NCBI GenBank assembly: GCA_000508965.1
Contig: BAHV02000025.1
Coordinates: 1 to 64,000 of the forward strand
Direction of reading: 5' to 3'
Source of the DNA: Dielma sp000508965
Lineage (GTDB): Bacteria > Bacillota_I > Bacilli_A > Erysipelotrichales > Erysipelotrichaceae
Length of the DNA: 64,000 bases
Position 1 is the stretch's first letter. Each line of letters opens with the position of its first letter. A program made the position numbers and the translations under genes. The notes below the pieces were generated by a model that was given only the letters and a program-made list of their open reading frames with translations, did no database searches and was not told the origin of the DNA. Positions 17,788 through 26,452 of this stretch are shown here, one piece after another.

Positions 17788-20461
17788 GTAAATCTACCTC
17801 CTCACTTGGCAGCTGAATCGTAAATATTGTGCCATGCGGCATGTTATCGGTAACCGTGATGCTGCCGCCATGCGCCTGAACAATGGAACGGCATAAGGAT
17901 AACCCGATTCCCATACCGCGCCGGCTGTCAGCAACCGATTTTTTAACTGTATAAAACATATCAAACAGCTGAGTCTTATCTTTATCTTGAATCCCATTGC
18001 CATTATCCGCTACCTTAATTTCAATCATATCATCTTTTTTATTACTGCTTATAGTGATTTCAGAACCTGAAGGCGTATATTTAATCGCATTGTCGATCAG
18101 ATTGATTAAAACCTGCATAATTAAATGGCTGTCCATCTTGGCCAATAATACTTCATCACTTTCAATAACCTTAAGCTGATGTTCATATGCATGACGATTA
18201 ATATGCTTCATTGCCTCCAAGATCACCTCATCAACAATTTCTGCCTGCATATTCAAATGTGCTGTACCATCTTCAATTCGGGTTACTGAGAGCAGATTCT
18301 CAGTCAGAGTAATCAGCCACATTGAATCATCATAGATATCCATCAGCAGCTGATTTCGTTTGGCAGCCTCTAAGCGGTCACAGTTATTCATCAGCATACT
18401 GGCATTGCCGGAAATACTGGTCAGCGGTGTCCTGAAATCATGAGAAATGCTTCGCAGCAGATCGGCTCTCAATTTTTCATTGCGTGCTTTTACAGAAGCC
18501 TCCTCACGCTTGTAATTATACATATCCTTTTCCAAGGCGAGCGCACATTCGCTGAGAATTGATAATACAAGATTACTGGCAAACGTGTCCAGTGCCTCCT
18601 TTAATGCCAAACCCACGACACCCTGTACTTGGGAATCACTGCGGACAGCCAGATAAAGACATTGGGCATTGCCCAATGTATTCGTTGTCTTACCGGCACG
18701 TTTGTTGTTTTCATAAACCCATTCCGCAACTGCCTTCTCATTCTCCGAAACGATTTGGGCTGCCGGCATTGGTTCTAAAGCGAAGATACTCGGTTCCTTT
18801 AAGCCATGACCGACATCAGACGGATAAAAGACAACCGGCACTTCAAGCAGTTTTATCAGTTGATGTGATGTACAGGCGATAATATCCTCAGCACTTTTTG
18901 CATTCTGCAGCAGCTGACTGGTTTCCAGCAAAATCTTAGTCTGAAAAGCTGTATTTGCTGATTGACGCGCCTGCTTACGAATGCGGATTGCCAAATCACC
19001 GGTTATAACGGCAGCAATAAACATAATGATAAAGGTAACCGGGTATCCAGAATCATAAGCTGCCAGTGTGTAACGCGGAATGGTAAAAAAGAAATTAAAG
19101 ATTACAACACTTAAAATCGAAGACAAAGCGCTGATCAATTGATTGGCGGTAACCACAGAGGTTATTAATACACCTAAAATATAGATAGTAATAATATTAG
19201 CTTCACTGAAACCCATCTCATAAAAAATAAAACTAATCAAGGTCGATAGCAGCAATGCCGCTGCCGCGAAACCCAAATTCTTGATATTCAGTTCACGGCT
19301 GCTTGCAAATGTTAGCTTACGTTTTAATACCGGCGTATCTTTATCCGGAATAATATAAATATCCAAATTGGGAGCATAAGCCGTCAGCTGTTCAGAGAAC
19401 GGACGGCGGATCAAACCGAACCTCGTGCGTGTATTGCTGCGGCCAAGAACAATTTTACTAACCTTATTCCTGCGGGCAAATTCAGCGATCTGAAACGCTA
19501 CATCATCACCAAAAGCCGTTTCAATGTTCGCACCCAGCTGACTCGCTAAGTGAATATTATCGCGCAAACGTTCCCGATTTTCCTTCGTCATCGATGGAAA
19601 TGCCGAGGTTTCCACAAATAAAGCGGTCAGCTTTCCTTTGAATGCTGATGCCATGCGCGAGCCTGTGCGGATGATCTTTGGATTTGACGGTGAGGGAGAT
19701 AAACACACAAGGATATGCTCATCAGCATATCCTATACCCGCATGATTTACCTGTTCTGCCAGCTTATTTACTCGGTCAGCCGCTCTGCGCAAAGCAATTT
19801 CACGCAGCGAAGTCAGATTAACTGAATTAAAAAAGCCTGTAATAGCCTGATTCGCCTGCTGCTTGCGGTAGATCAATCCCTCATTTAGACGGCGAGTCAG
19901 TTCTTCCGGCTCAATGTCTACAAGTTCTACCTGATCTGCCTGATCAAAAATTCGATCAGGAATTCGCTCATGGACGACAACACCGGTAATCGAAGCAATA
20001 ATATCATTTAAGCTTTCAAGATGCTGAACGTTCACGGTTGTGAATACATTGATCCCCGCCTTCAGCAATTCTTCTATATCCTGATAACGCTTTTCATGAC
20101 GGCTGCCATGGGCATTTGTATGTGCCAGTTCATCAACCAGCAAAACCTGCGGGTGACGTACTAAAGCCTGATCAAGGTCAAACTCATTTAAGTGGAGATT
20201 GTGATAATTAACTGTTTTAGTCGGTATCTTTTCCAGACCTTCACACAATGCCATGGTCTTTTCGCGGGTATGCGGTTCAATATAACCGATCACGACATCA
20301 ATTCCCTGTTTTTTCAGATCATGAGCCGCTGACAGCATCGCATAAGTTTTGCCAACCCCCGCAGCATAGCCAAAAAAGATTTTCAGCCGGCCGCGGCTGT
20401 TGATTGATTCTTCATATTTCAGACGTGCTAACAGCTCATCCGGCGTTTCTTTTCTGATCAT
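17780..20461 (-). CDS. kdpD: KdpD sensor histidine kinase
   Basis: An 893-residue KdpD of full length. Order: the N-terminal KdpD domain with a P-loop (GYAAGVGKTYAML, residues 31-43) and VDELAHTNAHGS; a universal-stress-like domain (ILVCLSPSPSN); four membrane segments between about 395 and 490; a GAF-like region; the dimerisation His near residue 673 in SISHDFRTPLTS; and the ATPase N, G1 and G2 boxes (DNAIKYTP, DNGNGI, GMGIGLSL). KdpD phosphorylates KdpE under potassium limitation; the stress-like domain binds c-di-AMP in some Firmicutes, which I cannot test here. Confidence 0.95.
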   Translation of the reverse strand: MIRKETPDELLARLKYEESINSRGRLKIFFGYAAGVGKTYAMLSAAHDLKKQGIDVVIGYIEPHTREKTMALCEGLEKIPTKTVNYHNLHLNEFDLDQALVRHPQVLLVDELAHTNAHGSRHEKRYQDIEELLKAGINVFTTVNVQHLESLNDIIASITGVVVHERIPDRIFDQADQVELVDIEPEELTRRLNEGLIYRKQQANQAITGFFNSVNLTSLREIALRRAADRVNKLAEQVNHAGIGYADEHILVCLSPSPSNPKIIRTGSRMASAFKGKLTALFVETSAFPSMTKENRERLRDNIHLASQLGANIETAFGDDVAFQIAEFARRNKVSKIVLGRSNTRTRFGLIRRPFSEQLTAYAPNLDIYIIPDKDTPVLKRKLTFASSRELNIKNLGFAAAALLLSTLISFIFYEMGFSEANIITIYILGVLITSVVTANQLISALSSILSVVIFNFFFTIPRYTLAAYDSGYPVTFIIMFIAAVITGDLAIRIRKQARQSANTAFQTKILLETSQLLQNAKSAEDIIACTSHQLIKLLEVPVVFYPSDVGHGLKEPSIFALEPMPAAQIVSENEKAVAEWVYENNKRAGKTTNTLGNAQCLYLAVRSDSQVQGVVGLALKEALDTFASNLVLSILSECALALEKDMYNYKREEASVKARNEKLRADLLRSISHDFRTPLTSISGNASMLMNNCDRLEAAKRNQLLMDIYDDSMWLITLTENLLSVTRIEDGTAHLNMQAEIVDEVILEAMKHINRHAYEHQLKVIESDEVLLAKMDSHLIMQVLINLIDNAIKYTPSGSEITISSNKKDDMIEIKVADNGNGIQDKDKTQLFDMFYTVKKSVADSRRGMGIGLSLCRSIVQAHGGSITVTDNMPHGTIFTIQLPSEEVDLHE

Positions 20462-20550
20462 CAGCTCACCTCTGTACGTTTCAATTATATCATAAGTGAA
20501 ATTAATAAATCATAAGGAATAAAGCTGCCGATATTAAGATTGTATAAAGA

Positions 20551-21429
20551 TCAGCGATGAAGCGGCGGAGCCGGAAAGATAATTTTCAGCAATAGCTGCT
20601 GGGCAGGTGTTCCATGGACATAGTCATAAAGTATTCGTTCACCGTTTCTATCCCGCATGATAAAGCCATTATCATCATAAGTTATTTTTATATCGGCTTG
20701 CTGAAGAGCAAAACGAAGTGACAGCTCCCAGGTGAAGAAAGAATTAAGACAACCCGTTTCAAGCTTATTCATCAAGAAACTGAATTCCACGGCACTCACC
20801 CCATCTATCAACAGCAGCAGCCATAAGTCGACCTGCTGCTTCAGCGTATAACTGAAACGATCCGGATCTAATTCATCCATCGGTCTAAGCGGCAGATAGC
20901 GGAAATACGTATTCTTATCCAAGTCGGGATAATGAGTAAAGCTTTGATTGGTAAATGCATTCCTTTTGATCAGCAGGAAATCATGACGATAATCAATACC
21001 TTGCAGAATATCACTCAGGATTTTTAACTGCTTTTGATCTTGGCAGCTGATCCGCAGACATAAATCATATAGTTCGCTGAAGTCCTGTCCGGAAACATTC
21101 AGCTTCTGAACCTTCACTCTGCCATTTCCCACATCCAGGCTGATTTGAGCCGTTTCAATTCCATTGGCACAGCCATAGATAGAAATGGGATATTTATGTG
21201 AAATATAAGCCATCGAATAGAGTAAATCATTAAGCAGAATCTCACATTGGAAATATGAATGGCCATAATAAATCCAAAGATTATTTTCATTTGTGTAAAT
21301 TGCCGGGTTCATGGATAATTCTGATGATATTATCAGTAACAGCGCGGTCAATTCTTCCTCTGCGCCAGCTGGCCAAGCATAAGCGGGCAAGTTCATTTCA
21401 AATTCTAAGGCGATGTTTTTCTTATGCAT
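20551..21429 (-). CDS. Unrecognised protein inside the kdp locus
   Basis: A 292-residue protein that I do not recognise. It has no signal peptide, no clear membrane segment and no catalytic motif. The N-terminal half alternates hydrophobic strands and helices (LLLIISSELSMNP; ISIYGCANGIETAQISLDVG); the C-terminal part contains WLLLLIDGVSAVEFSFLM, followed by FALQQADIKITYDDNGF. It starts three bases after kdpC ends and precedes kdpD by 89 bases, all on one strand, so it belongs to the kdp transcript and may tune the pump or its sensor. Composition matches its neighbours, with no sign of recent transfer. Confidence 0.55.
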   Translation of the reverse strand: MHKKNIALEFEMNLPAYAWPAGAEEELTALLLIISSELSMNPAIYTNENNLWIYYGHSYFQCEILLNDLLYSMAYISHKYPISIYGCANGIETAQISLDVGNGRVKVQKLNVSGQDFSELYDLCLRISCQDQKQLKILSDILQGIDYRHDFLLIKRNAFTNQSFTHYPDLDKNTYFRYLPLRPMDELDPDRFSYTLKQQVDLWLLLLIDGVSAVEFSFLMNKLETGCLNSFFTWELSLRFALQQADIKITYDDNGFIMRDRNGERILYDYVHGTPAQQLLLKIIFPAPPLHR

Positions 21430-21432
21430 ACT

Positions 21433-22041
21433 TTACTCCAAAATACCATCCAGCATTAAATTTACTTTTAATACATTCACGCATGTTTCACCAAAAAAGC
21501 CTAAGCTTTTGCCTTCGGTGCATGCGTCAATAATAGCTTCAATTTCTGCCAGTGTCATATTATTATTTTCAGCTAAACGGGCGGCTTGATATTGAGCAGC
21601 TGCCAATGAAATATGCGGATCTAAGCCGCTTCCAGACATGGTAACTAAATCAACCGGAATCGGCTGATTTTTCATTTGCGGATGTGCGGCCTGAATCGCT
21701 TCGACTCGCTGAGCAATCAATGCCTCATATTCATCACTGGCCGGACTGATATTCTCTGACCATGCATACATCACCGGTTCACCGTCATCATTTGTGAAAG
21801 TTGTTGCTTCAATATTCATGATTCTTCCCCACATATGTGCTTCATCTGTATATTGCTGGCCAAGCAGTTCACTGCCATATACTTTACCATCAACCTCGAT
21901 CATGCTGCCATTGGCCTGGATAGGAAACAAAAGCTGTGAAATTCCTGTGACTGCCAGTGTATAAACCACACCGCAGATCAATGTAAAGATTAATACTAAG
22001 CCAATCGCTTTACCCAGCTGGGCTTTAATTGTTTGTATCAT
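21433..22041 (-). CDS. kdpC: Potassium-transporting ATPase subunit KdpC
   Basis: A 202-residue KdpC: one N-terminal membrane helix (LIFTLICGVVYTLAVTGI), then an extracytoplasmic domain with the family motifs GSELLGQ, SGSGLDPHISLAAAQYQ and AEIEAIIDACTEG. KdpC stabilises the KdpA-KdpB complex. It is 14 bases downstream of kdpB. Confidence 0.95.
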   Translation of the reverse strand: MIQTIKAQLGKAIGLVLIFTLICGVVYTLAVTGISQLLFPIQANGSMIEVDGKVYGSELLGQQYTDEAHMWGRIMNIEATTFTNDDGEPVMYAWSENISPASDEYEALIAQRVEAIQAAHPQMKNQPIPVDLVTMSGSGLDPHISLAAAQYQAARLAENNNMTLAEIEAIIDACTEGKSLGFFGETCVNVLKVNLMLDGILE

Positions 22042-22055
22042 AAGCTTACCCCTTT

Positions 22056-24122
22056 CTAAACGAGATGGAAAAATACCAGAAGCATATCAATCAGCTTAAC
22101 GAAAATAAACGGTGTAATAATGCCGCCGAGACCATAAACCATCAGATTCCTGCTTAACAGACTGCCTGCTGAGACCTCGCGATATCGAACTCCCTTTAAT
22201 GCCAAGGGAATTAATGCCACAATAATCAGCGCGTTATAGATAATTGCTGATAAGACAGCACTTTGTGAATTATGCAGATGCATGATATTTAATGCTGAAA
22301 GTTCCGGATAGATGGTGAGAAACATAGCCGGAATAATCGCAAAGTATTTAGCGACATCATTAGCGATACTGAAAGTTGTCAGACTGCCGCGGGTCATCAG
22401 CAGCTGCTTGCCGATCCGCACTACATCAATCAATTTTGTCGGCGAAGAATCCAAATCAACCATGTTGCCGGCTTCTTTGGCTGCCTGTGTGCCAGAATTC
22501 ATAGCCACTGCGACATCCGCCTGTGCCAGAGCCGGCGCGTCATTGGTGCCATCCCCAGTCATTGCAACCAGATGTCCCTGACGCTGAAAATCACGAATCA
22601 TTGCAAGTTTACCCTCCGGTGTTGCTTCAGCCAGAAAATCATCAACTCCCGCTTCAGCAGCGATCGCAGCGGCAGTTAATGGATTATCACCGGTAATCAT
22701 AATCGTTTTAATCCCCATTTTCCGCAAATCAGCGAACTTTTCCGAAACACCATGCTTGATAATATCTTTTAAATAAATGACACCTAAGACTTGATGATTT
22801 TTAGAAACGACCAGCGGTGTACCGCCCATATTTGCTATGTGGGTTACAATCTCATCGCATTCCTTTGGATAAATGCCGCCATTATCTTGAATATATGCCT
22901 TAATGGTTTCAGCTGCCCCCTTGCGAATTTCTTCCCCTTTAATATCTACACCGCTCATTCTTGTTTTAGCGGTAAACGGAATAAAGGTCATGCCCTGATC
23001 GCTGAGACTGCGGCCGCGCAGATTAAACTGTTCTTTAGCAAGAACCACGATGCTCCTTCCCTCCGGTGTTTCATCAGCAAGTGAGGAAAGCTGTGCCGCA
23101 TCAGCTAAATCATCAGCGGATACGCCCGGCAAAGGAATGAATTCACTGGCCTGGCGATTGCCAAATGTTATCGTTCCGGTTTTATCCAGCATCAGAATAT
23201 CAACATCGCCGGCCGCTTCGATAGCACGGCCGCTCATTGCCAATACATTAGCCTGATTCAGCCTGCTCATACCGGCAATCCCGATGGCGGAAAGCAGGGC
23301 ACCTATCGTAGTCGGCGCTAAGCAGACAAGCAATGCTACCAACGACGTTACTGATGTCGGGTTAACCATACCTGCCAGCTTCGCCGAGAAATTGGCATAC
23401 ATATATAAAGACAGAGTAACTAAAATGAAAATGATTGAAAGTGCGATTAAAAAGATCTGCAGAGCAATTTCATTCGGTGTTTTTTTACGTGATGCTCCCT
23501 CTACCATCGTGATCATTTTATCAAGAAAGCTTTCACCTGCTTCATTGCTTACTTCCACGATCAGCCAATCAGAAATTACAGTAGTTCCGCCGGTAACAGC
23601 ACTGCGGTCGCCGCCGGCTTCTCTAATTACTGGTGCTGATTCACCGGTAATCGCTGATTCATCAACCGAAGCCGCTCCCTCTATTACTTCACCGTCAGCA
23701 GGAACCTGTTCTCCTGCCTTGACGATGTATATATCTTTCTTTTTCAATGTTGTTGACGCGACATCACAAATCATATCGCGCTGATCTAAAGAAGGAATCT
23801 TATGGGCAATCACATCTTTTTTAGCTGCCCGAAGCGCATCTGCCTGTGCCTTTCCCCGTCCTTCCGCAATTGCTTCCGCAAAGTTGGCGAATAATACGGT
23901 GAACCAAAGAATAATGGCAATCGCCAATGTATAACCACCTGAACTATCTTTTATATCAAAGATTGCTAAAATGGAAAGAAGCGTAGTCAAAATCGCTGAT
24001 ACATAGACTAAAAGCATGACTGGATTCTTGACTTGAATTCTGGGATCTAATTTTATAAAAGAATCTTTAATAGCGCGGAGTACCATTTTGCGATCCGCAA
24101 ATACTGTTTGTTTATGACTCAT
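22056..24122 (-). CDS. kdpB: Potassium-transporting P-type ATPase subunit KdpB
   Basis: A 688-residue P-type ATPase. The phosphorylated Asp sits in DKTGTITFGNRQA near residue 312; TGES is in AITGESAPVI, and the hinge in MTGDGTNDAPALAQADV. It hydrolyses ATP to drive potassium import through KdpA. Two ATGs are possible; GGAGGG directly abuts the first, so the second (24122, MSHKQTVF) has the proper spacing and is chosen. It lies between kdpA and kdpC. Confidence 0.96.
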   Translation of the reverse strand: MSHKQTVFADRKMVLRAIKDSFIKLDPRIQVKNPVMLLVYVSAILTTLLSILAIFDIKDSSGGYTLAIAIILWFTVLFANFAEAIAEGRGKAQADALRAAKKDVIAHKIPSLDQRDMICDVASTTLKKKDIYIVKAGEQVPADGEVIEGAASVDESAITGESAPVIREAGGDRSAVTGGTTVISDWLIVEVSNEAGESFLDKMITMVEGASRKKTPNEIALQIFLIALSIIFILVTLSLYMYANFSAKLAGMVNPTSVTSLVALLVCLAPTTIGALLSAIGIAGMSRLNQANVLAMSGRAIEAAGDVDILMLDKTGTITFGNRQASEFIPLPGVSADDLADAAQLSSLADETPEGRSIVVLAKEQFNLRGRSLSDQGMTFIPFTAKTRMSGVDIKGEEIRKGAAETIKAYIQDNGGIYPKECDEIVTHIANMGGTPLVVSKNHQVLGVIYLKDIIKHGVSEKFADLRKMGIKTIMITGDNPLTAAAIAAEAGVDDFLAEATPEGKLAMIRDFQRQGHLVAMTGDGTNDAPALAQADVAVAMNSGTQAAKEAGNMVDLDSSPTKLIDVVRIGKQLLMTRGSLTTFSIANDVAKYFAIIPAMFLTIYPELSALNIMHLHNSQSAVLSAIIYNALIIVALIPLALKGVRYREVSAGSLLSRNLMVYGLGGIITPFIFVKLIDMLLVFFHLV

Positions 24123-24133
24123 ATTCATCCCTC

Positions 24134-25942
24134 CTAAACAATCATCTGAAAATACTCAGCGATGGGGCCCAAAGCCAGTGCCGGGAAGAAGCTTAACGCG
24201 CCAACCAGCAATACGACAAAGACCAGCAAGAATACAAACAGCGGACTGCATGTTGATAATGTACCGGCTGTAGCCGCAATCTTCTTTTTCTTAGCAAGAC
24301 TGCCGGCAATCGCCAAAATACTGATGATGGGTAAAAATCTTGCGAACAGCATGACTAATCCTAAAGAAACATTAAGAAATACGGTATTGGCCGCAAAGCC
24401 AGCAAAGGCTGAACCATTATTGCCGCCGGCTGAAGAATATGCATACAGCAATTCAGAGAAGCCATGAGCGCCGCCGTTCGTTAAACTATCCATGACTGCC
24501 GGTACGCCGGCTGCAATGCCGCTGCCAACCAGAATACTAATCGGTGTTGCCAAACAAGCCAGCACTGCCCATTTCATTTCATAGGGTTCTATCTTCTTCC
24601 CCAGATATTCAGGTGTACGGCCAACCATTAAGCCCGCGATAAACACGGCCAGAATTGCAAATGCCAGCATGCCGTACAACCCACAGCCGACGCCGCCGAA
24701 TATAACTTCGCCAAGCTGCATCTGAAGCATAGTCATCATACCGCCCAAGGGCGTATAACTATCATGCATCGAGTTGACAGAACCGTTAGAAGCTGCCGTT
24801 GTGAAAGCTGCCCACGTTGAAGAACCAGCAATGCCAAACCGCGATTCTTTACCTTCCATATTACCGCCTGCCTGATCAATACTGCTGATATCCACAATAC
24901 CATTCTGCGCAAGCTGAGGTGTAGCAGTCTGTTCATTTACCGCGATAACGGCCCATGCCACTAACAGCATACTCAGCATAGCAATAAATATCGCTCGTCC
25001 CTGACGCTTATCCTTAATGCTTTGGCCAAAGGAGAAGCACAGCGCTGCGGGGATCAGCAAAATAGCAATTACCTCGGCTAGATTGCTTAAATAAGTTGGA
25101 TTTTCAAGGGGATGCGCTGAATTAGTTCCCATATAACCGCCGCCGTTTGTACCCAGCTGTTTGATTGCAATCTGACTCGCTGCCGGACCCATTGGAACAA
25201 ATTGTTCAGTAACAATTTGAGCATCAACTTTCTGACCCTTGGCATATACTTCACCGTTTACAATTTCAATATCCATCAGGATCGTTCCGTCTTCGCTGAC
25301 AGCAACAGGTTCAACCAATGATACGGCCGCCCCCGGCTTTAAATTTTGAATAACTCCCTGTGATACAAGCAGCAGTGAAAGCACTAGACTCAGCGGCATT
25401 AAAATATAGAGGACACTCCTTGTCAGATCAACCCAGAAATTACCTAACGTATTCGCATCCGTCTTTAAGAAACCACGAATCAGCGCATATAGTACCGCAA
25501 GCCCAGTACCGGCTGACACAAAGTTTTGAACCGTCAGCCCTAATGCCTGAGACAGATAACTCAATTGTGACTCACCGCTGTATGCCTGCCAGTTCGTATT
25601 GGTTACAAAGCTGACCGCCGTATTAAACGACAGATCCCACGACAAACCTGTAAATCCTTCTGGATTGCCAAGCAATACACCCTGAAGCATCAGCAATAGA
25701 AACAATAATACAAAACCAAATAATGAGAAGAGAATAACACTGATCAGATATTGTTTCCAATCCATTGTCTGTGTATCATCTATTCTTAAAAGCTTATAAA
25801 TTAATTTCTCGCATGGCTTCAGAAGCCTTGAAAGAAATACATGCTTGCCATCCATAACACGGCTGATGTAACCGCCTAATGGCACTGCCAATACAAGTAA
25901 GACAAGCAAATATGGCAGATATTGCATTAACATCTCAATCAT
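24134..25942 (-). CDS. kdpA: Potassium-transporting ATPase subunit KdpA
   Basis: A 602-residue channel-like subunit with about ten membrane helices and four pore loops; the GTNGGGYMGTNSAHP pore segment near residue 262 and the later NNGSAFAG loop are visible. It is longer than the roughly 557-residue enterobacterial KdpA. The extra length includes a hydrophilic stretch (VSEDGTILMDIEIVNGEV, residues about 215-240) just before the PMGPAASQIA pore segment, presumably outside the membrane. Its start overlaps the end of kdpF. Confidence 0.95.
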   Translation of the reverse strand: MIEMLMQYLPYLLVLLVLAVPLGGYISRVMDGKHVFLSRLLKPCEKLIYKLLRIDDTQTMDWKQYLISVILFSLFGFVLLFLLLMLQGVLLGNPEGFTGLSWDLSFNTAVSFVTNTNWQAYSGESQLSYLSQALGLTVQNFVSAGTGLAVLYALIRGFLKTDANTLGNFWVDLTRSVLYILMPLSLVLSLLLVSQGVIQNLKPGAAVSLVEPVAVSEDGTILMDIEIVNGEVYAKGQKVDAQIVTEQFVPMGPAASQIAIKQLGTNGGGYMGTNSAHPLENPTYLSNLAEVIAILLIPAALCFSFGQSIKDKRQGRAIFIAMLSMLLVAWAVIAVNEQTATPQLAQNGIVDISSIDQAGGNMEGKESRFGIAGSSTWAAFTTAASNGSVNSMHDSYTPLGGMMTMLQMQLGEVIFGGVGCGLYGMLAFAILAVFIAGLMVGRTPEYLGKKIEPYEMKWAVLACLATPISILVGSGIAAGVPAVMDSLTNGGAHGFSELLYAYSSAGGNNGSAFAGFAANTVFLNVSLGLVMLFARFLPIISILAIAGSLAKKKKIAATAGTLSTCSPLFVFLLVFVVLLVGALSFFPALALGPIAEYFQMIV

Positions 25943-26027
25943 GGTTATCCCCCCTCATCAATAAAACAATATAGTAAATAAGCATGAGCAGGGCACATAA
26001 CCCAATCCCTAGTATGATTAAATTCAT
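25935..26027 (-). CDS. kdpF: KdpF, small subunit of the potassium pump
   Basis: A 30-residue open frame, too short for standard gene finders. It starts at an ATG six bases after an AGGAGG site and encodes one hydrophobic helix (ILGIGLCALLMLIYYIVLL) followed by a short charged tail. Size, single membrane helix and position immediately before kdpA, overlapping its start by eight bases, identify it as KdpF, the lipid-like stabiliser of the KdpABC complex. Confidence 0.85.
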   Translation of the reverse strand: MNLIILGIGLCALLMLIYYIVLLMRGDNHD

Positions 26028-26097
26028 CTTTATTTCCTCCTGCATAAATACAATAACATTTAAAGAATTAGGATGGTGTTAGGGTTAAAAGCACCGG

Positions 26098-26115
26098 CAT
26101 TAAGATTTCGTTAAG
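26098..26115 (-). promoter_or_regulatory. Candidate KdpE operator (direct repeats)
   Basis: Read on the minus strand, TTAACG and TTAATG are direct repeats with an 11-base period, the layout used by OmpR/PhoB-type regulators. They lie 70-90 bases before kdpF. Assignment to KdpE is inferred from position. Confidence 0.35.
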
Positions 26116-26145
26116 AAAAAAAGTCATTGGCAGCAGCCAATAACT
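26115..26145 (-). terminator. Second terminator-like hairpin downstream of the opp operon
   Basis: ATTGGC (26126-26131) pairs with GCCAAT (26136-26141) around an AGCA loop, followed on the minus strand by GACTTTTTTT. It insulates kdp from opp read-through. Confidence 0.55.
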
Positions 26146-26218
26146 TAGTTATTTTTATATATGATTTATATGAAATATGCATATCTACCGATTTTATCAA
26201 GTTATGCTTTTAGAACAG

Positions 26219-26248
26219 AAAAAAAGTCACTGACAATAGCCAGTGACT
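26219..26248 (-). terminator. Terminator of the opp operon
   Basis: An 8-bp perfect stem (26225-26232 with 26241-26248) is followed on the minus strand by a T run, directly after the small membrane-protein gene. Confidence 0.7.
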
Positions 26249-26254
26249 CATTAA

Positions 26255-26452
26255 CTATCTAAGAAATAACAGCCAGACAATGAAATAGATACCACCAAGA
26301 ATGACAAGAATAACGGGAACAAACGTAACGAAAGCGGCAATAAACATTGCAATACCGTCATGCTTATCAAACTCCACATCTTTAAACTTACCTTTTAATT
26401 CTTCATCCCTATCCCCAAGCTGTTTTTTATATTCCTTAAAATTTTTACTCAT
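26255..26452 (-). CDS. Small single-pass membrane protein coupled to oppF
   Basis: A 65-residue protein with a charged N-terminal half (KEYKKQLGDRDEELKGKFKD) and one or two hydrophobic segments at the C-terminus (IAMFIAAFVTFVPVILVILG, then IYFIVWLLFL). The family is not recognised. Its ATG shares one base with the oppF stop (TAATG), so it is translationally coupled and is the last gene of the opp operon, just before a terminator. A helper or stability factor for the importer is the simplest guess, from position only. Confidence 0.7.
   Translation of the reverse strand: MSKNFKEYKKQLGDRDEELKGKFKDVEFDKHDGIAMFIAAFVTFVPVILVILGGIYFIVWLLFLR

Noticed and set aside
26028..26254. Possible c-di-AMP riboswitch in front of kdp
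   Set aside because: The gap is filled by two terminator-like hairpins and direct repeats, and I cannot recognise the conserved riboswitch core.
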